Of a stretch of DNA of 38,452 nucleotides, positions 21,252-29,789 are shown piece after piece. A program made the translations under genes and the position numbers. Source of the stretch: Oscillibacter sp. (lineage in GTDB: Bacteria; Bacillota; Clostridia; Oscillospirales; Oscillospiraceae); NCBI GenBank assembly GCA_017937405.1, contig JAGBDS010000077.1:1-38452 (forward strand). Reading direction: 5' to 3'. Position 1 is the first letter of the stretch, and the number at the start of each line of letters is the position of its first letter. A model generated the notes under the pieces. It saw nothing but the letters and a program-made list of their open reading frames with translations, was not told where the DNA came from and did not search any database.

Positions 21252-22995
21252 CCTGGGGCAGGCGGTATTTTGCCATATCCCGGTCCAACCCGGCGGCAAA
21301 GCTCTGGTCCGTCTTGAGACCGCTGATATAAGCGTGGGGGTCCAGGTCGTCCTCCTGGCTCTCGATGACGCAGACGGCGATGTTGGAGCAGTGGTCGGAG
21401 ACACGCTCGAAGTTGGTCAGCAGGTCGCTGAGAACGAAGCCCAGCTGGATGGTGCACTCTCCGGTCTGAAGCCGGTGGATGTGGCGCATCCGAATTTCTT
21501 CGATGAGCTGGTCGATGGTCTCCTCCAGAGGTTCGACGTCCCTGGCGGCCACGGGGTCGTTGGCGGCGAAGCTGTCAAAGGCCAGGGCCATGATGTCGTT
21601 CAGGGCGGTGAGCAGTACTTCCAGCTCCTCTCTGGCGGCATCGGAGAAGTGGAGATCCTTCTCGTGCAGCTCCCGGGCGGATTCCTGGAGGTTCAGGGCG
21701 TGGTCGCCGATGCGCTCGAAGTCGCCGATGGCGTGGAGCAGCCGGGAGACAGTGCGGATGTCGCTCATGGACACGCCGTGCTGGGAAATTTTCACCAGAT
21801 AGTCCCCCAGGCGGTCCTCGTAAATGTCCAGCTTGTCCTCATTTTCGGTAATGAGGGTCTCACGGGATTCCTGATAGTCCGACAGCTGGCGGACGGCGTC
21901 CAGCAGGTTCTCATGGGCCACAGCGCCCATGCGGTTGGTCATGGAGACACACTCGCTGATGGCAACGCCGGGAGTCCGCAGCAGCAGGGGATCCAGGAAG
22001 GCGAACTGCTCGGACTTGTCCTCTGCCTTGATCGCCCTCCGCGCCAGCTTTTCCAGCTGGCGGGAGAAGGGCAGGAGCAGCGCCGTGGTGAATACGTTGA
22101 AAATGGTATGGCAGAAGGCGATGCCCACGGCGCCCACGGCAGCGTTCATAAAGGGGAAGTGGAACAGCATATTGCCGCCATAGAACAGGATGAGGCCCAC
22201 CACGGTGCCGATAACGTTGAAGGAGATGTGGATGACGGAGACCCGCTTGGCGTTTCGGTTGACGCCGATGGAGGAGATGAGGGCGGTGACGCAGGTGCCG
22301 ATGTTCTGGCCCATGATGATGGGGACGGCCATGCCGTAGGTGATGGAGCCAGTCATGGCCAGGGCCTGCAGAATGCCCACTGACGCGGCGGAGGACTGGA
22401 TGACGCCGGTGAACACGGCACCCACCAGCACGCCCAGCAGGGGGTTGTTGAAGGCGGTCAGCAGGCTGGAGAACTCCGGCATATCCGCCAGGGGGCTGAC
22501 GGAATTTTTCATCAGCTCCATGCCATACATCAGGATGGAGAAGCCCACCATAATGCGGCCGATATCCCGCCGTTTCTGCTTCTTGGAGCCCATGATGAGG
22601 ATGATGCCCACCAGGGCGATAACGGGGGAGAAGTTCTCCGGCTTGAGGAGGTTGACGAACACGCTCTCGCTCTCAATGCCCGCCAGGGACAGGATCCACG
22701 CCGTCAGGGTCGTGCCGATGTTGGAGCCCATAATGACACCGATGGTCTGGCCCAGCTCCATGACGCCGGAGTTTACCAGGCCCACCAGCATCACCGTCAT
22801 GGCGGAGGAGGACTGAATGGCGATGGTGATGCCCGCGCCCAGCAGCAGGCTCTTGAAGGGGTTGGAGGTCATGCGCTTGAGCAGCCGCTCCAGCTTGCCG
22901 CCGGCCATTTTCTCCAGGCTCTTGGACATGGTGGTCATGCCGTAGAGGAAAAAGGCCAGGCCGCCGCAAAGAGTAAATAAGGAAAAGATATCCAT
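21247..22995 (-). CDS. Na+/phosphate cotransporter with PhoU-like domain
   Basis: The 582-residue protein has an N-terminal transport domain of about eight helices in two inverted repeats, each with the family QSS motif (IAIQSSSAMT near 60 and GVIQSSAASVG near 200) and GSNIGTT/GQNIGTC. The C-terminal about 210 residues are a cytosolic PhoU-like helical bundle (DFERIGDHALNLQESAREL and FERVSDHCSNIAVC). It imports phosphate with sodium at the cytoplasmic membrane. AAGGAG precedes the ATG. Monocistronic; no Pho box could be identified by eye. Confidence 0.92.
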   Translation of the reverse strand: MDIFSLFTLCGGLAFFLYGMTTMSKSLEKMAGGKLERLLKRMTSNPFKSLLLGAGITIAIQSSSAMTVMLVGLVNSGVMELGQTIGVIMGSNIGTTLTAWILSLAGIESESVFVNLLKPENFSPVIALVGIILIMGSKKQKRRDIGRIMVGFSILMYGMELMKNSVSPLADMPEFSSLLTAFNNPLLGVLVGAVFTGVIQSSAASVGILQALAMTGSITYGMAVPIIMGQNIGTCVTALISSIGVNRNAKRVSVIHISFNVIGTVVGLILFYGGNMLFHFPFMNAAVGAVGIAFCHTIFNVFTTALLLPFSRQLEKLARRAIKAEDKSEQFAFLDPLLLRTPGVAISECVSMTNRMGAVAHENLLDAVRQLSDYQESRETLITENEDKLDIYEDRLGDYLVKISQHGVSMSDIRTVSRLLHAIGDFERIGDHALNLQESARELHEKDLHFSDAAREELEVLLTALNDIMALAFDSFAANDPVAARDVEPLEETIDQLIEEIRMRHIHRLQTGECTIQLGFVLSDLLTNFERVSDHCSNIAVCVIESQEDDLDPHAYISGLKTDQSFAAGLDRDMAKYRLPQA

Positions 22996-23196
22996 GACGA
23001 TACTCCTTTATCGGTGTTTGCGCCGAGAAAATGGCGCGGTTCAATCTATGTGACACACTTATTATATATGTAAGAGTTGACGGTAGAAATGGGCGGAATC
23101 AACAAATGCAAAATTTACGAAATATTTTGTGCGATAAGTCAAAATTACATTAATTCTTTGTGTAATCATTATAAACTGAAAGCGTTTGCCTGCAAG

Positions 23197-23221
23197 AAAA
23201 ACGGCGCCTGTTTCGGCGCCG
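23197..23221 (-). terminator. Terminator of patatin gene
   Basis: On the minus strand, a 7-bp GC stem (23202-23208 with 23215-23221) is followed by five T. The 23000-23196 stretch beside it holds only the symporter upstream region. Confidence 0.75.
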
Positions 23222-23239
23222 CTTTTGGGAAATGTGAGT

Positions 23240-24097
23240 TTATTCGTTTGTCCAGAATGACTGAATCTCCCCGGCACGGCGGGTCCCGGCGAAGTAGCCG
23301 GACTGCCACAGGGCCCGCAGAATTTCCAGGTCCTTTTCCGTGCGGCTGCAGCCCAGGGTGTCTTCCGGGGCGATGACTAGCACCTTCCCCTGAGCCTCCA
23401 GGTCGAACAATTCCTCCCGATCGGCGTTGTACCGCTCATACCGGGTGCGCATGGTCTCCACGAAGTTGGGGTATTTGCGGAAGAGCCGCTGGATCATGCG
23501 GAGGGAACCGTCACTCTCCTTGCGGTAATCCCGCTCCCAGGTCAGAATGACCACTACCCGGTCACAGCCCACCTCAAAGCAGCGGCGCCAGGGAATGGCG
23601 TCGGCACAGCCGCCGTCCAGATAGGGCTGGCCGTCCAGCTCGATGATGGGAAACATCAGGGGGATGGCGCAGGTAGCCTGGAGCAGCAGGTTGTGGGCGT
23701 CCCGCCGGGGGACGGGCAGGTATTCGGCCTTTCCCGTGTTCAGGTTGGTGACCACCGCTTCCACCGTGCCGGGATAGGCTTCAAAGGTGTCATAGTCGAA
23801 GGGCAGAAGCTGGTTGGGAATGGTCTCATAGGCGAATTTCAATCCGAAATAGGAGCGGTTCTTGCGGTCGGCCATGTTCCGCCAGCCCATGTAGCGGCGG
23901 TCGTTGGCGTAGGTCGTCACCAGCTTCAGGTTCCGGCGGCTCTGCCGGGAGAGGTAGCTGACGCCGTAGGCGATGCCGGCGGAGACGCCCACCGTATAGT
24001 CCGGTAAGGGCAGCTCCTTGTCCAGCAAGGCGTCGCACACGCCGGAGGAGAAAATGGTCCGCAGGGCGCCGCCCTCCAGGACCAGACCGGTTTTCAT
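23240..24097 (-). CDS. Patatin-like phospholipase
   Basis: The 285-residue protein has the patatin fold signatures: oxyanion loop GGALRTIFSSGV, nucleophile S39 in GVSAG, and catalytic D161 in DGG. It should hydrolyse acyl esters of phospholipids. Compared with RssA-like proteins it has the extended C-terminal half (IQRLFRKYPNFVETMRTRYERYN) typical of the YjjU-type clostridial group. No signal peptide is present, so a cytosolic or membrane-associated site is expected. It has its own promoter (24129-24156, minus). Confidence 0.88.
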   Translation of the reverse strand: MKTGLVLEGGALRTIFSSGVCDALLDKELPLPDYTVGVSAGIAYGVSYLSRQSRRNLKLVTTYANDRRYMGWRNMADRKNRSYFGLKFAYETIPNQLLPFDYDTFEAYPGTVEAVVTNLNTGKAEYLPVPRRDAHNLLLQATCAIPLMFPIIELDGQPYLDGGCADAIPWRRCFEVGCDRVVVILTWERDYRKESDGSLRMIQRLFRKYPNFVETMRTRYERYNADREELFDLEAQGKVLVIAPEDTLGCSRTEKDLEILRALWQSGYFAGTRRAGEIQSFWTNE

Positions 24098-24128
24098 GGG
24101 AGGTCACTTCCTTCATGCTGTTTTCCTT

Positions 24129-24156
24129 ATTTTAGCACGGAGGCCGGGAAAATCAA
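24129..24156 (-). promoter_or_regulatory. Promoter of patatin gene
   Basis: Minus strand TTGATT (24151-24156), 16-bp spacer, TAAAAT (24129-24134), about 32 bases before the start codon. Confidence 0.55.
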
Positions 24157-24235
24157 CGGGAGGACGCGGAAATATTCCGCCTCTTTTTTAACGGCGGGGA
24201 GGGTTTCAGATTGGCAGAGACTGCGAAGGCGAGGT

Positions 24236-24263
24236 TTGACTTCCCTGGTGGGGATGATATAAT
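24236..24263 (+). promoter_or_regulatory. Promoter of third lplA
   Basis: TTGACT (24236-24241), 16-bp spacer, perfect TATAAT (24258-24263). Confidence 0.7.
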
Positions 24264-24316
24264 GAAGCAATCATTGAAGGAATTATTGCGGCGTATTCTT
24301 ACCGCTGGAGGGAACT

Positions 24317-25318
24317 ATGGGCAAACACGTGACTTATTTGGAGACCGGGTCTCAGGACCCCTGCTATAATCTGGCCTTTGAGGAGTATGTCCTGACCAAC
24401 CGGCTGGATGGAGACTATCTGCTGCTTTGGCAGAACGATAACACCATCGTGATCGGCCAGAATCAGAATGCGGAGGCGGAGATCAACCGGGCGTTTGTGG
24501 AGGAGCACGGCATTCATGTGGTGCGCCGTACCACAGGCGGAGGAGCGGTTTATCACGACCTGGGAAATCTGAACTATTCGTTTATCACCGACGCCGGCGA
24601 TGCGGAGCGGCTGACCATGGAGCGCTTCACCGTGCCGGTGGTCAATGCACTGCGGGGGCTTGGATTGCAGGCGGAGGCTTCTGGACGGAACGACATCCTT
24701 GTGGAGGGGAAAAAGGTCTCCGGCACGGCGCAGCGGCTCTTCAGAAACCGCATCCTGCATCACGGGACCTTACTTTTTGACGCAAATCCCAGCATGGTGG
24801 CGGGGGCGCTGCAGGTGGACCCTGAAAAATTCCGATCCAAAAGTGCAAAGTCCGTGCGGAGCCGAATCGGGAACATCCGGGAGTTTCTTGGTACGGACAT
24901 GGAACTTCCGGCCTTCTGGGAGTATCTGAAAACCGCTCTGGCCGGAGACGGCCTGACGGCGGGGACGCTGTCCGCCGGGGAGCTGGAGCATGTCAGCGAC
25001 CTCAAGCGGAGCAAGTACGACACCTGGGCGTGGAACTTCGGCCGCTCTCCCAAATACGATATGGTCAATAAGCGGTATTGGGACGGCGGATGTCTGGAGG
25101 TCCATGCCGCTGTGGAGAAAGGACTTCTGACGGATATTGCCTTTTACGGGGACTTCCTCTCCCGCTGCCCGCTGGACGGGCTGACAGCAGCCCTCCGCGG
25201 CTGCGCGTTCCGCAGAGAGGATGTGGCTACTGTGCTGGAACGGTATCCGCTGCAGGACTATTTTGGCGGAATTACGGAGAATGAGGTTCTGGAGACCATG
25301 TTCCATGTCCATGAATAA
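24317..25318 (+). CDS. lplA: Lipoate-protein ligase (LplA), third paralogue
   Basis: The 333-residue protein has the classical motifs RRTTGGGAVYHDLGNLNYSF (70-89), GRND, K133 in GKKVSGTAQ, HHGTLLFD and WNFGRSPKYD. The C-terminal accessory domain is complete. Of the three copies in this window it is closest to textbook LplA and is the best candidate for scavenging free lipoate. It has its own strong promoter and GGAGGGAAC before the ATG, and stands alone. Nothing nearby identifies its acceptor protein. Confidence 0.9.
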   Translation: MGKHVTYLETGSQDPCYNLAFEEYVLTNRLDGDYLLLWQNDNTIVIGQNQNAEAEINRAFVEEHGIHVVRRTTGGGAVYHDLGNLNYSFITDAGDAERLTMERFTVPVVNALRGLGLQAEASGRNDILVEGKKVSGTAQRLFRNRILHHGTLLFDANPSMVAGALQVDPEKFRSKSAKSVRSRIGNIREFLGTDMELPAFWEYLKTALAGDGLTAGTLSAGELEHVSDLKRSKYDTWAWNFGRSPKYDMVNKRYWDGGCLEVHAAVEKGLLTDIAFYGDFLSRCPLDGLTAALRGCAFRREDVATVLERYPLQDYFGGITENEVLETMFHVHE

Positions 25319-25556
25319 ACGGCCCTGTTTCCCGGATAAGCATTGATAATTACCCCAATGCGTTGTAAAGCCGCTACCTTTAGACATGGGGACTTGTTGA
25401 TGTATGGCGGAAGGTGCGCCACCGGCCCGCAGACCCGATGGAGCAGTTCATCCAGAAAGTATCCGGGTGAACTGCTCCTCAAAAATCGTTAAAAACCCGT
25501 AAGGGTCAAGAAATATGAAAAAATCCCGGAACCGTTGCGGTTCCGGGATTTTTCTT

Positions 25557-25580
25557 TGGCGGAGAAGGAGGGATTCGAAC
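25557..25580 (-). repeat. tRNA-Ser 3'-end fragment (att-like)
   Basis: 24 bases identical to 38267-38290, the CCA-ending T-arm and acceptor strand of the intact tRNA-Ser, in the same orientation. Sequence beyond it does not continue as tRNA. It is followed on the minus strand by its own terminator-like hairpin (25519-25554). Confidence 0.8.
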
Positions 25581-25920
25581 TGGTATATACTGGATTTTAC
25601 CATCTGCCGGGGCATCTCTCCATGTGCCGCTAAGTACTGCAATTCCAAGCTTTTTTGAGAAATATATTTTATGTGATGTCAGTGCGTGCCGACCGGTTTT
25701 ACCGTGGTAAGGGTCAAATCTATAGTAAGCAGAGGCATAAAGTCAGCGGGAGTAATTGTTATGTGACCTCCTGCGTGTGAAGATACGTCGCGTCGTCAAA
25801 GCCCTGCTATTGGGTGCTTTTCGGCACTTTTGGCCCCGGTTTCTGCGGGTACAAAGCGCTGCTTTGTCCACTGTGTCCACCCGCTGATTTTCTGATATTG
25901 GTCAGCGTATTGGTCAAAGC

Positions 25921-25957
25921 CCCGGCTCCGCCGAATCAAGCGGAGCCGGGACTTTTT
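25921..25957 (+). terminator. Orphan intrinsic terminator
   Basis: 11-bp perfect GC-rich stem (25921-25931? paired with 25940-25950), loop of eight, then five T. No gene ends here, so it may belong to a lost gene. Confidence 0.5.
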
Positions 25958-26188
25958 CTCGAGAGTAAACCTTGTTTCCGTGATAGTAGCTTGAAACAAA
26001 ACGATTGTCAAGAGACTCTTTCCGACTCAGGCAACTTGCCCTGTACTACCCCGCCCCATCAGATGGTGGGGAAGTAAATTAACAAGACGAATGATAACAA
26101 TGAAAGAGTCTGCGGTCACATAAAAGAAAATCCCAATTTCTATAAACTATCTGCGTGATATAGCAAACAGACCCAACACAAGAAAACA

Positions 26189-26217
26189 TTGACAAAAATT
26201 TAGCACCCTTGTACAAT
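26189..26217 (+). promoter_or_regulatory. Promoter of nrf operon
   Basis: TTGACA (26189-26194), 17-bp spacer, TACAAT (26212-26217). The leader runs about 57 bases to the TTG start. No clear FNR, NsrR or HcpR palindrome is visible by eye. Confidence 0.8.
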
Positions 26218-26280
26218 GTAACATGGATAAATCTAAAAAATGCGAGTGCTTTGACGCGTTATTTAAAGAGGTGATTCCCC

Positions 26281-28449
26281 TTGAAAATCAGAGTGCCATC
26301 CTGGGCAAGACTGGCGATTCTGTGTGTAATCGTCGGCGGTATGCTGGGCTTTGTGAACCATGTCACGGAAGGCCCTATCGCGCAACGGGCGGCAGAAGCC
26401 GCAGATGCCGCGCGGCGGTCTGTTTTCGCAGCGGCGGATTCTTTTGAGATGCTGGAGTTGTCCGCCGACAGCGGCGTGGACAATTGCTATGCAGCCATGA
26501 AGGACGGCCAGATGATCGGCTATGTGGTGCAGACCACGGTCTCCGGCTTCGGCGGCCCCATCGAGGTGCAGACGGGCCTCGATCTGGACTGTGTTGTTAC
26601 CGGCATCAGCGTGGGCGGCTCCAAATTCTCGGAGACCCCCGGCGTGGGCGCCCGGACCAAGAATCCGGAGTTTCAGGCGCAGTTTGCCGGTGTCAGCATC
26701 CCGGTGCAGCCCGGCAATAATGTGGACGCCATCACCGGCGCTACGGTCAGCTCCGGCGCGGTGTGCAGCGCTGTGAACAAGGGCGGCTATTTCGTCCGGG
26801 ACCTTATCAACCCGCCTGTGGATGACGGACGGCCTGAGGACCTGCAGTTCGGCGGCGTCCTGCCCGGCGCCACTACGAAGCAGCAGGAGACCGCGCCCGA
26901 AGGCATCGACGAGCTGTATACCTCCGATGCCGGTGTGGTGGTTTACGTCACCGGCCAGGGACGCAACGGTCCCATGCAGGTGCAGGTGGGCGTGGGACAC
27001 AGCGGCCAGGTGGCCGGCGTGTACATCGACCCTGCCAAGCACAAGGAGACAGAAGGCCTTGGCGACATGGTGGAGGAGCAGTATTTCTGGGGCCAGTTCA
27101 TCGGCTATCCCGGCACCTTTACCATCGGTGAGAATGTGGATGCCGTGACCGGCGCCACCATCACCTCCAAAACGGTGGCGGATTGCGTGAACCGGGCGGT
27201 GGAAGCGGCGCAGCCCTTCCTGGACCCCTCCAAGGCGACGGACATCCCGCCTCTGGGCCAGAGTGCTGCACCCTCCGGCGGCTCCGGCAGCTCCGGCGTC
27301 AAGCGCCGTGCCCAGGTGGTCAAGACAGGCTCCGGCGTCACCGTGATGACCGCCCAGGACTGGGCTTCCAAGTATCCTGAGATTTACGCCTCCTATCTGG
27401 CAAACGGCGAAAACAGGGAGGTCCACGACTATACCAAGGACTATCCCATGATCGGCACCATTTACGAGGGCATGGCCTTCTCCAAGTTCTACGGCAGCGC
27501 CCGGGGCCATGTCTATACCGTGGAGGATGTGACCGCCACCGGACGGCCTCACGCCCTTGCCAACTGCTTCAGCTGCAAGACCCCGGACTTCACCGCCATG
27601 GTGAATGAGTTGGGCGACGCGGCCTACCGGCTACCCTTTGAGGATGTGCTGGCGGAGATCAACGAGCCCATCAGCTGCTATAACTGCCACGCCAACACCG
27701 GCGACGAGCTGGTTGTGACTCATACATACCTGTCGGATGCCATGGGGGAGGAACTGAAGGGCGTGGAGGCGGCGACGCTGTCCTGCGGCCAGTGCCATGT
27801 GGAGTATTACTTCCATCCCACCACCAAGGCCACCACATTGCCCTACACAAGCCTTGCCACCATGACGCCGGACAACATTCTGGCCTATTACAATCACACC
27901 AAGGTGGACGGCCAGGTATTCGCCGACTACGTGAATCCCCGGACTGGTGTGCGGCAGATCAAGGTGCAGCATCCCGAATTTGAGACCTTCATGGGTGAGG
28001 GTAGCGTCCACGCGGGCACCTTCACCTGTGCCGACTGCCACATGGGCGAAGCCACAGCGGCGGACGGTACCACCTACATCAGCCACACCTGGATCAGCCC
28101 CCTGGAGAACAAGAGTTTGTTGGAAGGCACCTGCGCCGAATGTCACACGGACCTCGTCAAGGAAGTGGCGGACATCCAGGCCGAGACAGAGCGGCGAACC
28201 TACGCCGTGGGCTATGAGCTGGAGGGCCTGACGGAGAAGCTGGTCAAGGCCGTGGAGAGCGGCCGGTACACCGAGGAGGAGCTGGACGCCATCCGTTCTC
28301 TGGCCCGTGACGCGCAGTTCTATTGGGATTTCGTATTCGTGGAAAACAGCGAGGGTGCCCACAACTCCGCTCTGGCGAAGGAGTGCCTGAACAAGTCTGA
28401 GGCGCTGCTGAATCAGGCCATGGGCCTATTCAAACCACAGGAGGGATAA
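26281..28449 (+). CDS. nrfA: FMN-binding domains fused to pentaheme NrfA nitrite reductase
   Basis: The 722-residue protein starts at a TTG, supported by AGAGGTGA about seven bases upstream. Residues 7-26 form a membrane anchor. Two FMN_bind (RnfG/NqrC-type) domains follow, with the flavinylation motifs DAITGAT (T155) and DAVTGAT (T293). A Gly/Ser linker (about 325-340) leads to a full NrfA domain (about 345-722). Five heme motifs are visible: CFSCK (429-433, the catalytic CxxCK), CYNCH (466), CGQCH (502), CADCH (583) and CAECH (618). Active-site residues by family correspondence are R408, Y509 and H564, with E508, K561 and Q563 for the calcium site. NrfA reduces nitrite to ammonium outside the membrane. 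The fusion implies electrons pass from covalent FMN to heme in one polypeptide. FMN attachment would need an ApbE, which is not in this window. Confidence 0.92.
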   Translation: MKIRVPSWARLAILCVIVGGMLGFVNHVTEGPIAQRAAEAADAARRSVFAAADSFEMLELSADSGVDNCYAAMKDGQMIGYVVQTTVSGFGGPIEVQTGLDLDCVVTGISVGGSKFSETPGVGARTKNPEFQAQFAGVSIPVQPGNNVDAITGATVSSGAVCSAVNKGGYFVRDLINPPVDDGRPEDLQFGGVLPGATTKQQETAPEGIDELYTSDAGVVVYVTGQGRNGPMQVQVGVGHSGQVAGVYIDPAKHKETEGLGDMVEEQYFWGQFIGYPGTFTIGENVDAVTGATITSKTVADCVNRAVEAAQPFLDPSKATDIPPLGQSAAPSGGSGSSGVKRRAQVVKTGSGVTVMTAQDWASKYPEIYASYLANGENREVHDYTKDYPMIGTIYEGMAFSKFYGSARGHVYTVEDVTATGRPHALANCFSCKTPDFTAMVNELGDAAYRLPFEDVLAEINEPISCYNCHANTGDELVVTHTYLSDAMGEELKGVEAATLSCGQCHVEYYFHPTTKATTLPYTSLATMTPDNILAYYNHTKVDGQVFADYVNPRTGVRQIKVQHPEFETFMGEGSVHAGTFTCADCHMGEATAADGTTYISHTWISPLENKSLLEGTCAECHTDLVKEVADIQAETERRTYAVGYELEGLTEKLVKAVESGRYTEEELDAIRSLARDAQFYWDFVFVENSEGAHNSALAKECLNKSEALLNQAMGLFKPQEG

Positions 28450-28450
28450 G

Positions 28451-29725
28451 ATGAAAAAGTTTTGGATGCTGCTTCTGACCGCGCTGATGGTGCTGAGCCT
28501 CTGCGCCTGTCAGAAGAAGGCCGAAGAACCGGCCCCGGAGACCCCTGCCCCTTCGGAAACAGCGGAACAGAGTGAGGAGACGGGCTTCCGCACAGCCCAG
28601 GTGGTGCAGACCGGCTCCGGCGTGACCGTCAAGACCGCCCAGGACTGGGCGGCGGAGTACCCGGAGATCTACGCCTCCTACATGGCGAATGAGGAGAACA
28701 CCGAGGTCCATGATTATACCAAGGACTATCCTATGATCCCCATCATCTATGAGGGCATGGCGTTCTCCAAGTTCTACGGCAGCGCCCGTGGCCATGTCTA
28801 CACCGTGGAGGATGTGACCTCCACCGGACGGCCTCACGCCCTTGCCAACTGCTTCAGCTGCAAGACCCCGGACTTTACCGCCATGGTGAACGAACTGGGC
28901 GACGCGGCCTATCAGATCCCCTTTGAGGATGCCTTGAAGGAGATCAACGAGCCCATCAGCTGCTACAACTGCCACGCCAACACCGGCGATGAGCTGGTGG
29001 TGACCCACACCTACCTGTCCGACGCCATGGGCGCGGACCTGGATAAGGTGGATGCCCGGACGCTGTCCTGCGGCCAGTGCCATGTGGAGTATTACTTTGC
29101 CCCCGGCACCAAGGCCACCACGCTGCCTTATCAGAATCTGGACACCATGACGCCCGACGCCATTCTGGACTACTACAACCGCACCATCGTGGACGGCCAG
29201 CCCTTCGCGGATTACACGAATCCCCGGACGGGCGTGCGGCAGATCAAGGTCCAGCACCCGGAGTTTGAGACGTACATGGGCGCCGGTAGCGTCCATGCCG
29301 ATACCTTCACCTGCGCCGACTGCCACATGGGCGAGGCCACGGCGGCGGACGGCACCACCTACATCAGCCACACCTGGATCAGCCCCCTGGAGAACGACGC
29401 CCTGATGGAGAACACCTGCGCCCAGTGCCACACCGATCTGAAGGGTCAGGTGCGGGCCATCCAGGAGGAGACCGAGCGGCGGACCTACGCCGTGGGCTAT
29501 GAGCTGGAGGCTTTGACGGAGAAGCTGGTGGACGCCATCGAGAGCGGCAATTACACCGAGGAGGAGCTGGACGCCATCCGTGCCGTGGCCCGTGACGCGC
29601 AGTTCTACTGGGACTTCGTCTTCGTAGAGAACAGCGAGGGCGCCCACAACTCCGCGCTGGACAAGGACTGCCTGAACAAGGCGGAAGCGCTGGCCAACCA
29701 GGCCATGGGTATGTTCAAGCGGTGA
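28451..29725 (+). CDS. nrfA: Lipoprotein pentaheme nitrite reductase NrfA
   Basis: The 424-residue protein has a lipoprotein signal peptide (LLLTALMVLSLCAC, lipidated C20), an acidic Pro/Glu linker, then the NrfA domain. Hemes: CFSCK (134-138), CYNCH (171), CGQCH (207), CADCH (288) and CAQCH (323). The catalytic HVEYYF, KVQHPEFE and SARGHVYTVEDV blocks are identical to the fused copy, and the two catalytic domains are nearly the same over their full length. AGGAGG for this gene lies in the end of the upstream gene and only one base separates stop and start. In Gram-positives it would be tethered to the outer face of the membrane. It lacks flavin domains and so may pair with the fused NrfA, as NrfA normally forms dimers. 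Confidence 0.93.
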   Translation: MKKFWMLLLTALMVLSLCACQKKAEEPAPETPAPSETAEQSEETGFRTAQVVQTGSGVTVKTAQDWAAEYPEIYASYMANEENTEVHDYTKDYPMIPIIYEGMAFSKFYGSARGHVYTVEDVTSTGRPHALANCFSCKTPDFTAMVNELGDAAYQIPFEDALKEINEPISCYNCHANTGDELVVTHTYLSDAMGADLDKVDARTLSCGQCHVEYYFAPGTKATTLPYQNLDTMTPDAILDYYNRTIVDGQPFADYTNPRTGVRQIKVQHPEFETYMGAGSVHADTFTCADCHMGEATAADGTTYISHTWISPLENDALMENTCAQCHTDLKGQVRAIQEETERRTYAVGYELEALTEKLVDAIESGNYTEEELDAIRAVARDAQFYWDFVFVENSEGAHNSALDKDCLNKAEALANQAMGMFKR

Positions 29726-29735
29726 TTCTGTGCAA

Positions 29736-29772
29736 AAAGCGCCGTCCGCTCCTTGGCGGACGGCACTTTTTT
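29736..29772 (+). terminator. Terminator between nrfA and resB
   Basis: A perfect 9-bp stem (29741-29749 with 29756-29764), six-base loop, and six T after an AC. It ends 17 bases before the resB start codon, so it would lower resBC expression relative to nrfA or act as an attenuator. Confidence 0.8.
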
Positions 29773-29789
29773 GAAGCGAGGCGAGAAAT

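Larger units (their letters stand above)
25319..26188. other. 870-bp non-coding stretch with att-like tRNA fragment, hairpins and inverted repeats
   Basis: No convincing gene is present. In order: an 11-bp-stem hairpin (25439-25479) after lplA; a strong hairpin with A- and T-runs (25519-25554); the tRNA-Ser 3'-end fragment (25557-25580); an inverted pair TTATGTGACC (25759-25768) and GGTCACATAA (26114-26123) about 350 bp apart; a terminator-like hairpin at 25921-25957 inside that pair; and AT-richer sequence up to the nrf promoter. Short frames across it lack ribosome sites. Confidence 0.6.

Noticed and set aside
25557-25650. Complete second tRNA-Ser
   Set aside because: Only the 3' T-arm and acceptor strand are present; no anticodon stem or D arm can be built from the adjoining sequence.
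25448-26077. Short frames in the gap between lplA and the nrf operon
   Set aside because: They run through the tRNA fragment and hairpins, lack ribosome sites and match no family I recognise.
26223-26447. Leader peptide starting with ATG before the FMN-NrfA gene
   Set aside because: It overlaps the true gene in another frame for most of its length and has no ribosome site.
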